From the NCBI RefSeq assembly GCF_047638075.1, contig NZ_JBLJBV010000014.1:37746-101745 (forward strand): 64,000 nucleotides of DNA, read 5' to 3'. The notes beneath the pieces are model-generated. The model was not told the origin of the DNA and searched no databases. It worked only from the letters and a program-made list of their open reading frames with translations. This DNA comes from UBA6197 sp047638075 (lineage in GTDB: Bacteria > Pseudomonadota > Alphaproteobacteria > Rhodobacterales > Rhodobacteraceae). Of the stretch, positions 43,251-51,955 are shown in pieces (position 1 is the first letter of the stretch; each line of letters begins with the position of its first letter). Both the position numbers and the translations under genes were made by a program.

Positions 43251-44360
43251 ATGGGAAGATTCGTCTGGGTTTTTGTTGCGGTTCTAGCGGCCTGTTCGCC
43301 ACGCGGCGAAATCGTCTTTGCACCTGCCACGGCGCATGTGGCCCCGGGGCGGGCGATATTTGTGGGCACGACGCGGGGCCCAGACCCGGAAACCGGCGCG
43401 CCGCTGTCGCGGGGACGGCTGGAGCATATTGCCTTTGCGCAGTTTGATGTGGCCGTGCCGCCTGATCGGCAGCCGGGTGATATCCGGTTTACGCCGAAGG
43501 GAATGGCCCCGGATCCGGAACGCGATTTTCTGGCTACGGGAGAGAAGTTCTATGCGGACGCACCGGCGTTTCGGGCGGATCTGACACAGACACTACGGGC
43601 GAACGGTAACGAGGCTGTGGTGTTCGTGCACGGCTACAACAACACGTTGGCCGAGGGGCTTTATCGTTTTGCGCAGATGGGGCACGATCTACATCTGCCC
43701 GGCGTTTTGGTGCACTATTCCTGGCCCTCTATGGGGCATCCGCTGGGCTACGCCTATGATCGCGATTCCGCGCTGTTTGCACGCGACGGGTTTGTGGCGC
43801 TGCTGGACGAGGTGGCCGCGGCGGGCGCCAAAAGGATTATCATCGTGGCCCATTCAATGGGTGCGTCATTGACAATGGAAACGCTTAGGCAAATGGCGTT
43901 GACTGGAAATACCCGCGTACCGGCACGATTGGGTGGGGTGGTCTTGATCTCGCCCGATCTGGATGTAGACCTGTTTCGGGCTCAGGCCCGTACCATTGGG
44001 CATTTGCCACAGCCTTTCGTTATATTCACCTCGCAGCGCGACCGCGCCTTGCGGTTGGCGGCGCGTCTGTCTGGCGAAACCGAGCGGTTGGGTAATTTGG
44101 ACAACGTTGACCGACTTGCAGATCTGCAAGTTACCATGGTTGAGGTGGGCGCCTATTCTGTAGGGGATGGGCATTTTACCGTTGGCCGTTCACCGGCACT
44201 TATTGCGTTGATGGGGCAAACGGGGGCGCTGGCGGCAGCGCTGGATAGCGATCAGTCTACCCGCGCCGGTCTGCTACCGGGGGTGGTTTTGACCGTTCAT
44301 CAGGCGACACAGATTGTGCTGGCACCAGTCCAACAGATTGCCAGTGATTTGGCAAACTGA
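43251..44360 (+). CDS. Alpha/beta hydrolase lipoprotein (DUF900 type)
   Basis: A 369-residue predicted lipoprotein: signal peptide with lipobox VLAAC (Cys15). The hydrolase domain shows VFVHGYNNTL (oxyanion region), the nucleophile elbow AHSMGAS (Ser202), an SPDLDVD segment with a plausible acid and GDGHFTVG with a plausible His. The length and YSWPSMG motif match the DUF900/esterase group. ATG 43251 is chosen for its position before the signal peptide; an ATG at 43239 is possible. It acts probably on an envelope ester, but the substrate is unknown. Confidence 0.8.
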   Translation: MGRFVWVFVAVLAACSPRGEIVFAPATAHVAPGRAIFVGTTRGPDPETGAPLSRGRLEHIAFAQFDVAVPPDRQPGDIRFTPKGMAPDPERDFLATGEKFYADAPAFRADLTQTLRANGNEAVVFVHGYNNTLAEGLYRFAQMGHDLHLPGVLVHYSWPSMGHPLGYAYDRDSALFARDGFVALLDEVAAAGAKRIIIVAHSMGASLTMETLRQMALTGNTRVPARLGGVVLISPDLDVDLFRAQARTIGHLPQPFVIFTSQRDRALRLAARLSGETERLGNLDNVDRLADLQVTMVEVGAYSVGDGHFTVGRSPALIALMGQTGALAAALDSDQSTRAGLLPGVVLTVHQATQIVLAPVQQIASDLAN

Positions 44361-44381
44361 CCGGGCCCGCTATCGCGGCAC

Positions 44382-44978
44382 CTAGCGGTTGCGACGCATA
44401 TAGACGTAATAGGCACCTGAGCCGCCATGTTTCTGGTGTGCGGGTGTCACCTGCAACACCGCAGCCGCCAGCGGCGGCAGATGAAGCCAGTGGGGCACCT
44501 GATGGCGCAGTGCGCCTTGGCGCTGTGGAATTGGCCCCTCATCCAGCCCGCGCTTTCCCTTGCCCGTGATGACCAGCACCAGCCGTTTGCCGGCCGACTG
44601 GGCATTCAGGATAAAGCGGATCAGTTCCGGGTGGGCCTGTGCCAGCGTCATGCCATGCAGGTCGATTCGGCCTTCGGGCTCTAGCCGGCCGCGGGTCATC
44701 TTTTGGTGCGCTTTTCGGTCCATACGAACCGGCCCCGCCGCCAGCCTTTCAGACAGTGGCGGCGCGAGGTCTTGGCGGAGGACAAAACCGGGCGCTGACT
44801 GGCCAATACGAAAATCACGCAGGTCGGGTTTGGGGGGGGGTGGTTTTTGCTTTGGCGTGCTTTGGGGTGCAGGTAAGTCATCAGGCGGCGCGGGGCGGAC
44901 AGGATGAATGGCCTGCGTGGTGGCAGCGACGCGCGACCATAGGTCACGCTCTTCGGGGGATAGTTTGCGGCGCCTCAT
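44382..44978 (-). CDS. Smr-domain protein
   Basis: A 198-residue protein with a Pro-rich N-terminal half (about 30-52) and a C-terminal Smr domain: DLHG at 106-109, TGKGKRG at 138-144 and the GGSGAYYVY end. Smr domains nick DNA or RNA or act on ribosome collisions in other families; the exact role of this stand-alone form is not settled. Its start overlaps the mltA stop by four bases (ATGA). Confidence 0.9.
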   Translation of the reverse strand: MRRRKLSPEERDLWSRVAATTQAIHPVRPAPPDDLPAPQSTPKQKPPPPKPDLRDFRIGQSAPGFVLRQDLAPPLSERLAAGPVRMDRKAHQKMTRGRLEPEGRIDLHGMTLAQAHPELIRFILNAQSAGKRLVLVITGKGKRGLDEGPIPQRQGALRHQVPHWLHLPPLAAAVLQVTPAHQKHGGSGAYYVYMRRNR

Positions 44979-45874
44979 GGCAGTGCCTTGCGCGGGCGCA
45001 GCACGATCATCCGCCCAGTGGTATTCAGCCCGTTAGCCTGTGCGCGTGCTACATCGCCGGTGCCGCAGAAAATATCGCCGCGTCCGGCCCCCTTGATGGC
45101 GCTACCGGTATCTTGTGCGACCATCAACCGCGGCGCGATTCCGGGGCAGTCAACCCAGACCGGGATGCCAAGCGGAACATACGCAGGATCAACCGCAAGG
45201 CTGCGCTGTGCGGTTACGGGGGCACCCATTGCGCCCAAGGGTCCGGTATCTTCGGGCAGATCAAGCGGGTGAAAAAATACGAATGACGGATTATGGTTCA
45301 GTAGGTCCTGCACCTGCGCCGGGTTAGCAGCGCACCAAGCGCAGATCGCGTTTGAACTGATTTCCGCTGCGGAAATGGCGCCACGGTTCACCAATTCGGC
45401 CCCGATCGAGCGGTAAGGCTGACCGTTCCCGGCTGCAAAACCAAGGCGTAAGATGCCGCCCTCGGCCAGACGAACACGCACCGACCCTTGCACCTGGACC
45501 AGAAACGCCTCAATCGCGCTTTGCAGCCAGACTAGCTCATGCCCGGCCAAGAGGTTGTCCGCCATGATCCGGGCGCGGTCATGCCAAGGCAATTGCGCCG
45601 CCAACCTTGGTGGTGGGGCGTAGAGAGGGTGGGAATAGCGCGGCGACGGGGTCATCGCGCCCAACAATTCCGGCTCATAATAGCCGGTGTAATGGGCCGC
45701 ACCGGGGGCGATCTCATCTGGGGTGAAGTGCGCCTCGAACCAGGCGCGCGGATCCGATATGGCATCGGGGCAATGCGGGCATGTCACGGAAAACGCCGCC
45801 CAGGCGGCGGCGTGATCGTCAGCGTCCCAACCGGGAAGGTCTGCAAAACCCAGCGCCCGCATACACCGCGTCAT
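44975..45874 (-). CDS. mltA: Lytic murein transglycosylase A (MltA family)
   Basis: A 299-residue protein with the MltA domain (HYTGYYEPELLGAM, IQ-rich core with VQGSVRVRLAEG) and the C-terminal 3D domain (LAVDPAYVPLGIPVWVD, VAQDTGSAIKGAGRGDIF) that includes the catalytic Asp. It cleaves glycan strands with 1,6-anhydro ends. The oddity is that no signal peptide is seen: the domain begins a few residues after the ATG, which overlaps the Tim44-like gene's stop (ATGA), and upstream in-frame residues are not hydrophobic. Either export is by another route, the gene is N-terminally shortened, or a sequence error hides the signal. Confidence 0.85.
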   Translation of the reverse strand: MTRCMRALGFADLPGWDADDHAAAWAAFSVTCPHCPDAISDPRAWFEAHFTPDEIAPGAAHYTGYYEPELLGAMTPSPRYSHPLYAPPPRLAAQLPWHDRARIMADNLLAGHELVWLQSAIEAFLVQVQGSVRVRLAEGGILRLGFAAGNGQPYRSIGAELVNRGAISAAEISSNAICAWCAANPAQVQDLLNHNPSFVFFHPLDLPEDTGPLGAMGAPVTAQRSLAVDPAYVPLGIPVWVDCPGIAPRLMVAQDTGSAIKGAGRGDIFCGTGDVARAQANGLNTTGRMIVLRPRKALP

Positions 45875-46533
45875 CCGCCGGTGGCGACAAGTTGCCAGTT
45901 CGGGTCTGCGCTGCCCATCTTGCGGGCAAAGGTCCAGACATCGCGCTGCTTTTTCGCCGCTTTCGCATCGCCCTCGACCACGGTGCCATTCGCATCGCGG
46001 ACCGCGGAAATCAGTTCGCCAGTGAAGCGCACGGAAAGTTCCGCGTCGCGGGTGTTGTTGTCAAACTCGGCTTCGGCAAGGGTCAGTTCGCGCAGGCCCA
46101 GAAACTCTGCCTGAACGGTCAGGCCCTGCTGTTCGCGGTCTTTCACGACACCTTCAAATGCCTCGTAAACCTCGGGTGCAAGAAAGGCGCGGACCTTTTC
46201 AATTTCACCCTTCTCAAAGGCCATCAGAATCATCTCATAGGCCCCGCGCGCGCCTTGTAGAAAGCCTGTGACGTTGAACGCCGGTTCGGCCCGCTTCATC
46301 GCAGCCAGCGCCTTTGCGGCATCCGATCCTTCGGGAACGTGATCAGTGATATCGCGGTCCGGCCCACCCTCGATCACCTCAAAGCTGCGGCGGCTAAGAC
46401 GGGGATCGGGCGTTTCCGCCGGAACATCGGGCTTTTCAAAGCCCTCACGGGTACCCAATACGCTTTTCAGGCGCAGGATCAGAAAGATCGCGATCCCGGC
46501 AAGGACCAGCAGCTGAATCACGGCATTGGACAT
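45871..46533 (-). CDS. Tim44/TimA-like membrane-anchored protein
   Basis: A 220-residue protein: N-terminal membrane anchor (AVIQLLVLAGIAIFLILRLK), linker with RLSRRSFEVIEGG, then a Tim44-like domain from about 75 to the end (GARGAYEMILMAFEKGE, LAPEVYEAF, AVRDANGTVVEGD). Alphaproteobacterial members are related to the mitochondrial Tim44 import motor and found next to mltA, fxsA and secB. ATG 46533 follows GAGGATTTC. An inner-membrane location is expected, function unproven. Confidence 0.88.
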   Translation of the reverse strand: MSNAVIQLLVLAGIAIFLILRLKSVLGTREGFEKPDVPAETPDPRLSRRSFEVIEGGPDRDITDHVPEGSDAAKALAAMKRAEPAFNVTGFLQGARGAYEMILMAFEKGEIEKVRAFLAPEVYEAFEGVVKDREQQGLTVQAEFLGLRELTLAEAEFDNNTRDAELSVRFTGELISAVRDANGTVVEGDAKAAKKQRDVWTFARKMGSADPNWQLVATGG

Positions 46534-46656
46534 TCGTTGAAATCCTCGGGAAGTCTTTTGATTTGTATCTGCGCCATCTCCACTTATGTAGGGCAGGGGC
46601 AGGATCAAGTCCACCGCTGGCCCAAATGCAATTGAACCACGGGAAAGGACCCGAAA

Positions 46657-47130
46657 ATGTGGATTTTTGCGGCGTTCGTCGCGGTGCCGCTGATCGAGAT
46701 CGGGCTGTTCATTCAAGTTGGCGGGCTGATCGGCCTTTGGCCGACGCTGGCGCTGGTGCTGCTGACCGCGGTGATTGGCACGGCGCTGGTCCGGGCTGAG
46801 GGCGCACGCGCCATGGCCGATCTGCGCCGCGCAATGCACGACTTGCGCGATCCGACGGCGCCATTGGCACATGGGGCGATGATCCTGCTGGCCGGCGCGC
46901 TGCTGCTGACGCCGGGGTTTTTCACCGACACGATGGGTATTTTGCTGCTGATCCCGCAGGTGCGGGCGCGGGTCATGCGCTGGCTGGCCAAGCGGGTGCA
47001 GGTCGCCAGCTTTACCATGGGGCCGGGCCCTGCCCAGCCGCGTGACAGGAACGTGATCGATGGCGATTTTCATGAAATTGACCCGGAAAACCATCCGTCA
47101 CAGGGGCCGTCGGGCTGGACGCGCCATTGA
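46657..47130 (+). CDS. fxsA: FxsA-family membrane protein
   Basis: A 157-residue inner-membrane protein with three to four hydrophobic segments; VPLIEIGLFIQVGGLIG, ALVLLTAVIGTALVRAEG and LLLTPGFFTDTMGILLLIP are the hallmark of FxsA. In E. coli FxsA counters F-plasmid exclusion of phage T7; its normal role is unknown. The C-terminal tail is Arg-rich. Divergent from the Tim44-like gene. Confidence 0.92.
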   Translation: MWIFAAFVAVPLIEIGLFIQVGGLIGLWPTLALVLLTAVIGTALVRAEGARAMADLRRAMHDLRDPTAPLAHGAMILLAGALLLTPGFFTDTMGILLLIPQVRARVMRWLAKRVQVASFTMGPGPAQPRDRNVIDGDFHEIDPENHPSQGPSGWTRH

Positions 47131-47185
47131 GGCAGGCCGCGCACAGTGCTAAGCCTTTGCGCAAGCCACAGGAATGGAGAGATTG

Positions 47186-47686
47186 ATGACTGACGAATCC
47201 AACGGCGCCGCAACACAAGCGCCTCAGGTAAAGATGAGTGTGCTGGCGCAATATGTGCGCGACATGTCGTTTGAGAATATCGTAGCGCAAAAGGGTTTGC
47301 AAACCGCTGACATCACACCCGAAATGCAGGTGCAGGTCAGTCTTGACGCCCGTAAACGCCAGGTAGAGCATCAGTATGAGGTGATCACCAAGTTCCGCAT
47401 CACCGCCACGAACAAGTCGACAGAAACGCCGCTTTACCTGCTTGAGGTGGATTACGGCGGGGTTTTCCACATCGAGGGCGTGCCCGAAGAGCAGCTTCAC
47501 CCGTTCCTGATGATTGAGTGTCCGCGGCTGCTGTTTCCCTTCGTGCGGCGGATTGTCTCGGATGTGTCGCGCGACGGTGGCTTCCCGCCGCTTAACCTGG
47601 AAACGGTCGACTTTCTTGCACTCTACCGTGCCGAACTGGCCCGCCGCGCCGAGGCGCAAAAAACAGCCGAACCGCGCGTTTCCTGA
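47186..47686 (+). CDS. secB: SecB, protein-export chaperone
   Basis: A 166-residue chaperone keeping precursor proteins unfolded for SecA. SVLAQYVRDMSFENI, EVDYGGVFHIEG and the ECPRLLFPFVRRIVSDV segment are typical. The chosen ATG at 47186 has GGAGAG upstream; an ATG four codons earlier (47174) lacks this spacing. A long imperfect inverted repeat follows at 47733. Confidence 0.95.
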   Translation: MTDESNGAATQAPQVKMSVLAQYVRDMSFENIVAQKGLQTADITPEMQVQVSLDARKRQVEHQYEVITKFRITATNKSTETPLYLLEVDYGGVFHIEGVPEEQLHPFLMIECPRLLFPFVRRIVSDVSRDGGFPPLNLETVDFLALYRAELARRAEAQKTAEPRVS

Positions 47687-47732
47687 TCGGGCGCGGCAAG
47701 CTGCCGCTGTGGCAACCTGACCAAGTGACCAT

Positions 47733-47765
47733 TTCGCCGTCGTCGGGGATCCTGACGACGACGAA
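47733..47765. repeat. Inverted repeat downstream of secB
   Basis: TTCGCCGTCGTC and GACGACGACGAA form a 12-base stem with one mismatch and a nine-base loop, 46 bases after the secB stop. It could be a terminator-like hairpin without a T-run or a binding site upstream of idi (34 bases before its ATG). Confidence 0.5.
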
Positions 47766-47798
47766 GCTGATTTGAGACCTGAAACACGTTGAGAGGCC

Positions 47799-48329
47799 AT
47801 GCCACAAATGATCCCCGCCTGGGTTGGCGGCAGTCTGACCCCGGTTGAAAAGCTCGAAGTGCACCAAAAAGGGCTTCGCCATAAGGCGGTGTCGATTTTC
47901 GTGATGGATGGGCAGAATGTGCTGATCCAGCGTCGGGCGGCGGGGAAATACCATTCGGGCGGGCTATGGGCCAATACCTGCTGCACTCACCCGATGTGGG
48001 GCGAGGCGCCCGAAGATTGCGCGGTGCGTCGGATGCGCGAAGAACTGGGGATCTGTGGTCTTTACCCCGCTTATGCCGACCGCCTCGAATATCGCGCCGA
48101 TGTGGGTAGCGGGCTGACCGAACATGAAGTGGTCGATGTCTATCTGGCCTACGTCAAGCCCAGCACAACCATAACCCTTGACCCCGAAGAGGTCAGCGAG
48201 GTGCGCTGGGTCGGATTATACGATCTGGCCGCCGAGGTAAAACGCCACCCCGAGCGATTCACCCGTTGGCTGGAGATTTACCTGACTAAACATCTGGGCC
48301 AGATCTTTGGCGGTGCGCTGCGCATCTAG
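47799..48329 (+). CDS. idi: Isopentenyl-diphosphate delta-isomerase, type I
   Basis: A 176-residue NUDIX-fold isomerase interconverting IPP and DMAPP. The active-site Cys lies in LWANTCCTHP and the NUDIX-derived metal site in GEAPEDCAVRRMREELG. It supports isoprenoid, quinone and (if present elsewhere) carotenoid synthesis. An ATG three codons later (47808) is another possible start. Confidence 0.95.
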   Translation: MPQMIPAWVGGSLTPVEKLEVHQKGLRHKAVSIFVMDGQNVLIQRRAAGKYHSGGLWANTCCTHPMWGEAPEDCAVRRMREELGICGLYPAYADRLEYRADVGSGLTEHEVVDVYLAYVKPSTTITLDPEEVSEVRWVGLYDLAAEVKRHPERFTRWLEIYLTKHLGQIFGGALRI

Positions 48330-48332
48330 GCG

Positions 48333-48629
48333 CTAGATTTTCATCTCTGCCAAAAGCGCACCCCAACCGGCACCGTGCATATCGCGGTCCGCACGGGTGC
48401 CTTGCACAACCGGGCGCGGCACCGAGAATTTGACGACGTTCAGATCAGGGATGTCAAAGCGTTTCACCTGCGCCTCAGCCACATCAAACAGCGCCGCCAC
48501 CCGCGCCGTAGACAGCGGGATCACACGGTCAAAAGCGGCTCTGTTGCCGCAGAAAATGTCGATTGTCAGCCAGAATGGACCCGCATTCTTTGAGCGGACC
48601 TTCTCGACGATACTACCCAGTTCAACCAT
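48333..48629 (-). CDS. DUF4387 protein, partner of AtuA-like protein
   Basis: A 98-residue soluble protein recognised by the sequence LGSIVEKVRSKNAGPFWLT and FDIPDLNVVKFSVPRP, typical of DUF4387. Members are nearly always found next to AtuA/DUF1446 proteins, in some cases fused to them. Its start lies eight bases inside the upstream AtuA-like gene, so translation is coupled. It probably forms part of the same enzyme; the reaction is not established here. Confidence 0.85.
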   Translation of the reverse strand: MVELGSIVEKVRSKNAGPFWLTIDIFCGNRAAFDRVIPLSTARVAALFDVAEAQVKRFDIPDLNVVKFSVPRPVVQGTRADRDMHGAGWGALLAEMKI

Positions 48630-49980
48630 TTTTCACCTCGGTCACGGTCAGGCGGAATGCCTGCATCGGGTCTTGCACATGCAAGACGTGGTTCAGGCAA
48701 AATTCGTAAAGTGCGCCGCGCTGCATTTCCGCAGGCGAAAACGGGAAGGCAAAGGTCGGCATCGGTTCGTCCTCGGTCAGGGCGTGATGCAAAAGGTAGG
48801 GGTTCAGGAACTTTCCGATCTCGGCGGAAAGGGCCTCGGTCGGGGCGGTGACAATGCCCAGCGCGCCCACCTCGGCAGGTAGCGGGCGGCGGTTTTCCAG
48901 CGCGCCAAGGGTGGCATCTACCCCGATCAGACGGATCTCAATGTCATAGTCGGTCTCTGCCAACCCCAGCCGCGCGCCGACCTTTGCCCGTGTTTCGGCA
49001 ATGACCATATCGGCCCACTCACGCGCGGCAGCGACGTAGCGGCGTTCGCGCAGCAGGGCAAGCGCCACGGTCTGATAGCCGGCGATACGCGCCCCCTCCA
49101 GTTTGACGGTATAGGGTCCAGGCACCCAGACCGAGCCCCCAACCCGCACCCGCCGATCATCCAGCGCGGTATACTGCGCGCCGGTCACATCAAGATGACC
49201 ACCCGGTTCATAAAGGATGAAAGGATCCGAGTTTTCATAAAGCATGTGTGCAGACACCGTGTAGGGCGTCGCGCGGGCGGTCTTGCCCAGCGGCTCCATC
49301 ACAAAACCGCTGGCATCAAAATCAATCTGGATGGTGCCAGAAGCCGGGTTGGTGGTGGCAATCGCGCCGCATTCGCCAACCTTGGCCCCATGCCACGCGG
49401 CGCCGGCGTGATCACCATTTTGCAGCGGCAAGGCGGCGATGATGGCGGTGTCGGTGGTGCGCCCGGCAATCACGATATCCGCGCCGGTGGCAAGTGCCGC
49501 CTGAATCTGCTCGGCCCCCGCAAGGGCGACGATATTGGTGCAAGACGCCAGAATATCGGCAGAAATATCCGGGGCCGCAGGCAGCGCTGTGATTTGCCCC
49601 GCTGCCAGCGCCCTGGTCAGTTCCGGCGCATTCTGCCCGGAATAGAGCCTTGCAACGCGCAAACTCTGCCCCAGTTCCGCGGCCAGTTCCACGGTGATTT
49701 CATACAACCAGTCGACGGCCGCATCGGCCCCGCAGGTACCCGCCGTGCCGATAACCAGCGGCACACCGGCCTCGGCTCGGGCCAACATCAGGTCGCGCCA
49801 TTCGGCCTTTGTCGAGGCGCGCGAATATTTGGACACCCCGCGCCCAAGATAAGAGGGTCCACTGTCCGTAGACCCTCCGTCAACTGCGATGATGTCCGGC
49901 CCATTCGCCACACCGCGCGCCAAAGCCGCACGATCATAGCCAAGGCCAAGCGCCCCGGTAGGGATCAAAACCCGTGTCAT
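48622..49980 (-). CDS. AtuA-like protein (DUF1446, acyclic-terpene-utilisation family)
   Basis: A 452-residue cytoplasmic protein with the family's blocks near the N-terminus (PTGALGLGYDRAAL, DGGSTDSGPSYLGRG) and GTAGTCGADAAVDW. AtuA is needed for citronellol/geraniol breakdown in Pseudomonas, but most homologs sit with transporters for organic acids and act on unknown hydroxyacyl substrates. ATG 49980 is chosen because GGAGGATTAGG precedes it; five more codons are open upstream. It is one base after tctA, so the enzyme is co-transcribed with the transporter. Terpene use is not implied by this context. Confidence 0.85.
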   Translation of the reverse strand: MTRVLIPTGALGLGYDRAALARGVANGPDIIAVDGGSTDSGPSYLGRGVSKYSRASTKAEWRDLMLARAEAGVPLVIGTAGTCGADAAVDWLYEITVELAAELGQSLRVARLYSGQNAPELTRALAAGQITALPAAPDISADILASCTNIVALAGAEQIQAALATGADIVIAGRTTDTAIIAALPLQNGDHAGAAWHGAKVGECGAIATTNPASGTIQIDFDASGFVMEPLGKTARATPYTVSAHMLYENSDPFILYEPGGHLDVTGAQYTALDDRRVRVGGSVWVPGPYTVKLEGARIAGYQTVALALLRERRYVAAAREWADMVIAETRAKVGARLGLAETDYDIEIRLIGVDATLGALENRRPLPAEVGALGIVTAPTEALSAEIGKFLNPYLLHHALTEDEPMPTFAFPFSPAEMQRGALYEFCLNHVLHVQDPMQAFRLTVTEVKNG

Positions 49981-49981
49981 C

Positions 49982-51499
49982 CTAATCCTCCACATCCATC
50001 GCGTGCTGCACCGGCCGCTTGATCACCCTGCGCAGGAACAATGGCGCTACAAACCCACCAATCGCGGCAATCCAAAGCACGATGGATATGGGTGAATTGA
50101 ACAAATGCGTCCAATCGCCACCAGAAATCACCATGGCACGACGAAGGCTGTCTTCCATGTGGTTGCCCAGCAGGATGCCCATGATGATAGGCACTGTCGG
50201 AACGTCCAGTTTGCGCAAGAAATAACCAAAGGCACCAAAAGCAATCATCAGCAGCAGGTCAAAATAGCTGCCAGTCAGTGAATATATCCCGACAAAAGAA
50301 ATCATCGTAACCCCCGGCAGCAGCACATACGCCGGCACCGACAGGATTTTGACAAAGATCTTGACCATCGGCACGTTCATGATCAACAGCACAAAGTTGG
50401 CAATGAACAGCGATGCAATCAGGCCCCAGACCACCTCGGGTCGGTCGGCAAACAGCGTTGGGCCGGGGGTGATGTTCAGCGTCATCAACAGGGCCAAAAG
50501 AACGGCTGTTGTACCAGACCCAGGCACCCCCAACGTCAGCATCGGCACCAGCGCACCCGCTGCGGCTGCGTTATTGCCCGCCTCGGGGGCCGCAACGCCG
50601 CGCGGATCGCCATTGCCAAAGTTGCCCGAAGCCCCGGCGATGGATTTTTCGGCCCCATAGGCCATGAAAGACCCCAAAGACGCCCCCGCCCCCGGCAGCA
50701 CCCCCGCCACAAACCCGATGATCGTCGAACGGATCATCGTCCAACCTGATCGAACGATATCTTTTACCGGGATCGTCACCTTATCAACCTTGACCCCGAT
50801 GGCCGAGTTCAGCCCGTGGTTTTCGATAAAAAAGAACACCTCGGCAATGGCGAAAAGCCCGACGATCGCGACAAGAAAATCTACCCCATCCATCAGATGC
50901 ATATTGCCATAGGTAAACCGCGGCATCCCGGTGGTGTTATCCATGCCGATCATCGCAATACCCAGCCCGATACAGGCTGCAATCAATGCCTTGGCCTGAT
51001 TTTTCGAGGTGATCCCGCCCAGGGTGGTAAAGGCCAGCAGGTAAAGCGCGAAATACTCTGACGGGCCAAAGTAATAGGCCGCGCGCGCCAACAGCGGCGC
51101 CAGCACCATCATCCCGATGGTGGCGAAAAAACCGCCAACAAAACTCGCCACGCCTGACAGAACCAGCGCATCGCCCGCCCGGCCGGCCCTTGCCATTGGA
51201 TAGCCGTCCAACGTGGTCATCAATGCCGGCTCATCGCCCGGAATGTTCAGCAAGATCGAGCTGATCCGCCCGCCGTACATCGCGCCGTAATAGACCGAGG
51301 TCAGCAGCACCAGCGCCGAGGTTGCATCCAGCCCCAGCGAAAACGACAGCGGAATTAGGATCGCCACCCCGTTTGAGGGCCCCAACCCCGGCAGCGCGCC
51401 GATGATCGTGCCCAAGAAGCAGCCCACAACCGCCAGAACCAGCGTCATCGGCGTTAGCGCCACGGAAAAGCCGAGCGCGAGATTCGAGAGAAGTTCCAT
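49982..51499 (-). CDS. tctA: TctA, large membrane subunit of a tripartite tricarboxylate transporter
   Basis: A 505-residue inner-membrane protein with about eleven hydrophobic segments. GALPGLGPSNGVAILIPLSF and the GVLPGAGASLGSFMAYGAEK loop are the paired TctA substrate/ion motifs. It carries organic acids (citrate-like, or other carboxylates) driven by sodium or proton gradient. It forms the transporter with TctB (15-base gap) and TctC. Confidence 0.95.
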   Translation of the reverse strand: MELLSNLALGFSVALTPMTLVLAVVGCFLGTIIGALPGLGPSNGVAILIPLSFSLGLDATSALVLLTSVYYGAMYGGRISSILLNIPGDEPALMTTLDGYPMARAGRAGDALVLSGVASFVGGFFATIGMMVLAPLLARAAYYFGPSEYFALYLLAFTTLGGITSKNQAKALIAACIGLGIAMIGMDNTTGMPRFTYGNMHLMDGVDFLVAIVGLFAIAEVFFFIENHGLNSAIGVKVDKVTIPVKDIVRSGWTMIRSTIIGFVAGVLPGAGASLGSFMAYGAEKSIAGASGNFGNGDPRGVAAPEAGNNAAAAGALVPMLTLGVPGSGTTAVLLALLMTLNITPGPTLFADRPEVVWGLIASLFIANFVLLIMNVPMVKIFVKILSVPAYVLLPGVTMISFVGIYSLTGSYFDLLLMIAFGAFGYFLRKLDVPTVPIIMGILLGNHMEDSLRRAMVISGGDWTHLFNSPISIVLWIAAIGGFVAPLFLRRVIKRPVQHAMDVED

Positions 51500-51514
51500 T
51501 CGCTCTGGCCCTCC

Positions 51515-51955
51515 TCAGCCGAAAATGGACTTGGGCAGGGCGACCAGCCCCAGATCCAAGCCATATTTGAATAAAAGGAACAACCCACCGGAAAGACCAG
51601 CACCGGTCAGAACCGCGGGCGTCTTTTGCGGTGTGATCTGATAGGAAAGCACACCCGCGGCCAATGCAGTCGGAATTAAAAATCCAAACGGCCGCAGGGT
51701 GTAAGCGTAACCAATCAACACCAGCAGCGCGAATGCAAGCCGCAAGAACGTTGCCGGCCCCGGCCAGTCAGGATCAGCATCAGGTTTCAGCACGATGACA
51801 AACCCTGCCAGCAACGCCACACCGCCAATTATCAACGGAAAGGTCTTTGAGCCGACCGGGTCTGTCAAAAAACTGACCTGCATCGCGAGGGCGCTGGCGA
51901 TAAACGCCAACGCCACCGCAATCACAACAAGACCAAAGATCCGGTCAGAAGCCAT
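51515..51955 (-). CDS. tctB: TctB, small membrane subunit
   Basis: A 146-residue membrane protein with four hydrophobic segments; begins IFGLVVIAVALAFIASALAM and has GSKTFPLIIGGVALLAG, typical of TctB. It is short of sequence conservation and rests mainly on membrane layout and position between tctC and tctA. Its start overlaps the tctC stop by one base. Confidence 0.9.
   Translation of the reverse strand: MASDRIFGLVVIAVALAFIASALAMQVSFLTDPVGSKTFPLIIGGVALLAGFVIVLKPDADPDWPGPATFLRLAFALLVLIGYAYTLRPFGFLIPTALAAGVLSYQITPQKTPAVLTGAGLSGGLFLLFKYGLDLGLVALPKSIFG

Noticed and set aside
46561..47094. Long upstream extension of the Tim44-like protein (407 codons)
   Set aside because: The extra part lies antisense to fxsA, is rich in His/Arg/Gln and lacks a ribosome site; the protein starts at 46533 just before its membrane anchor.
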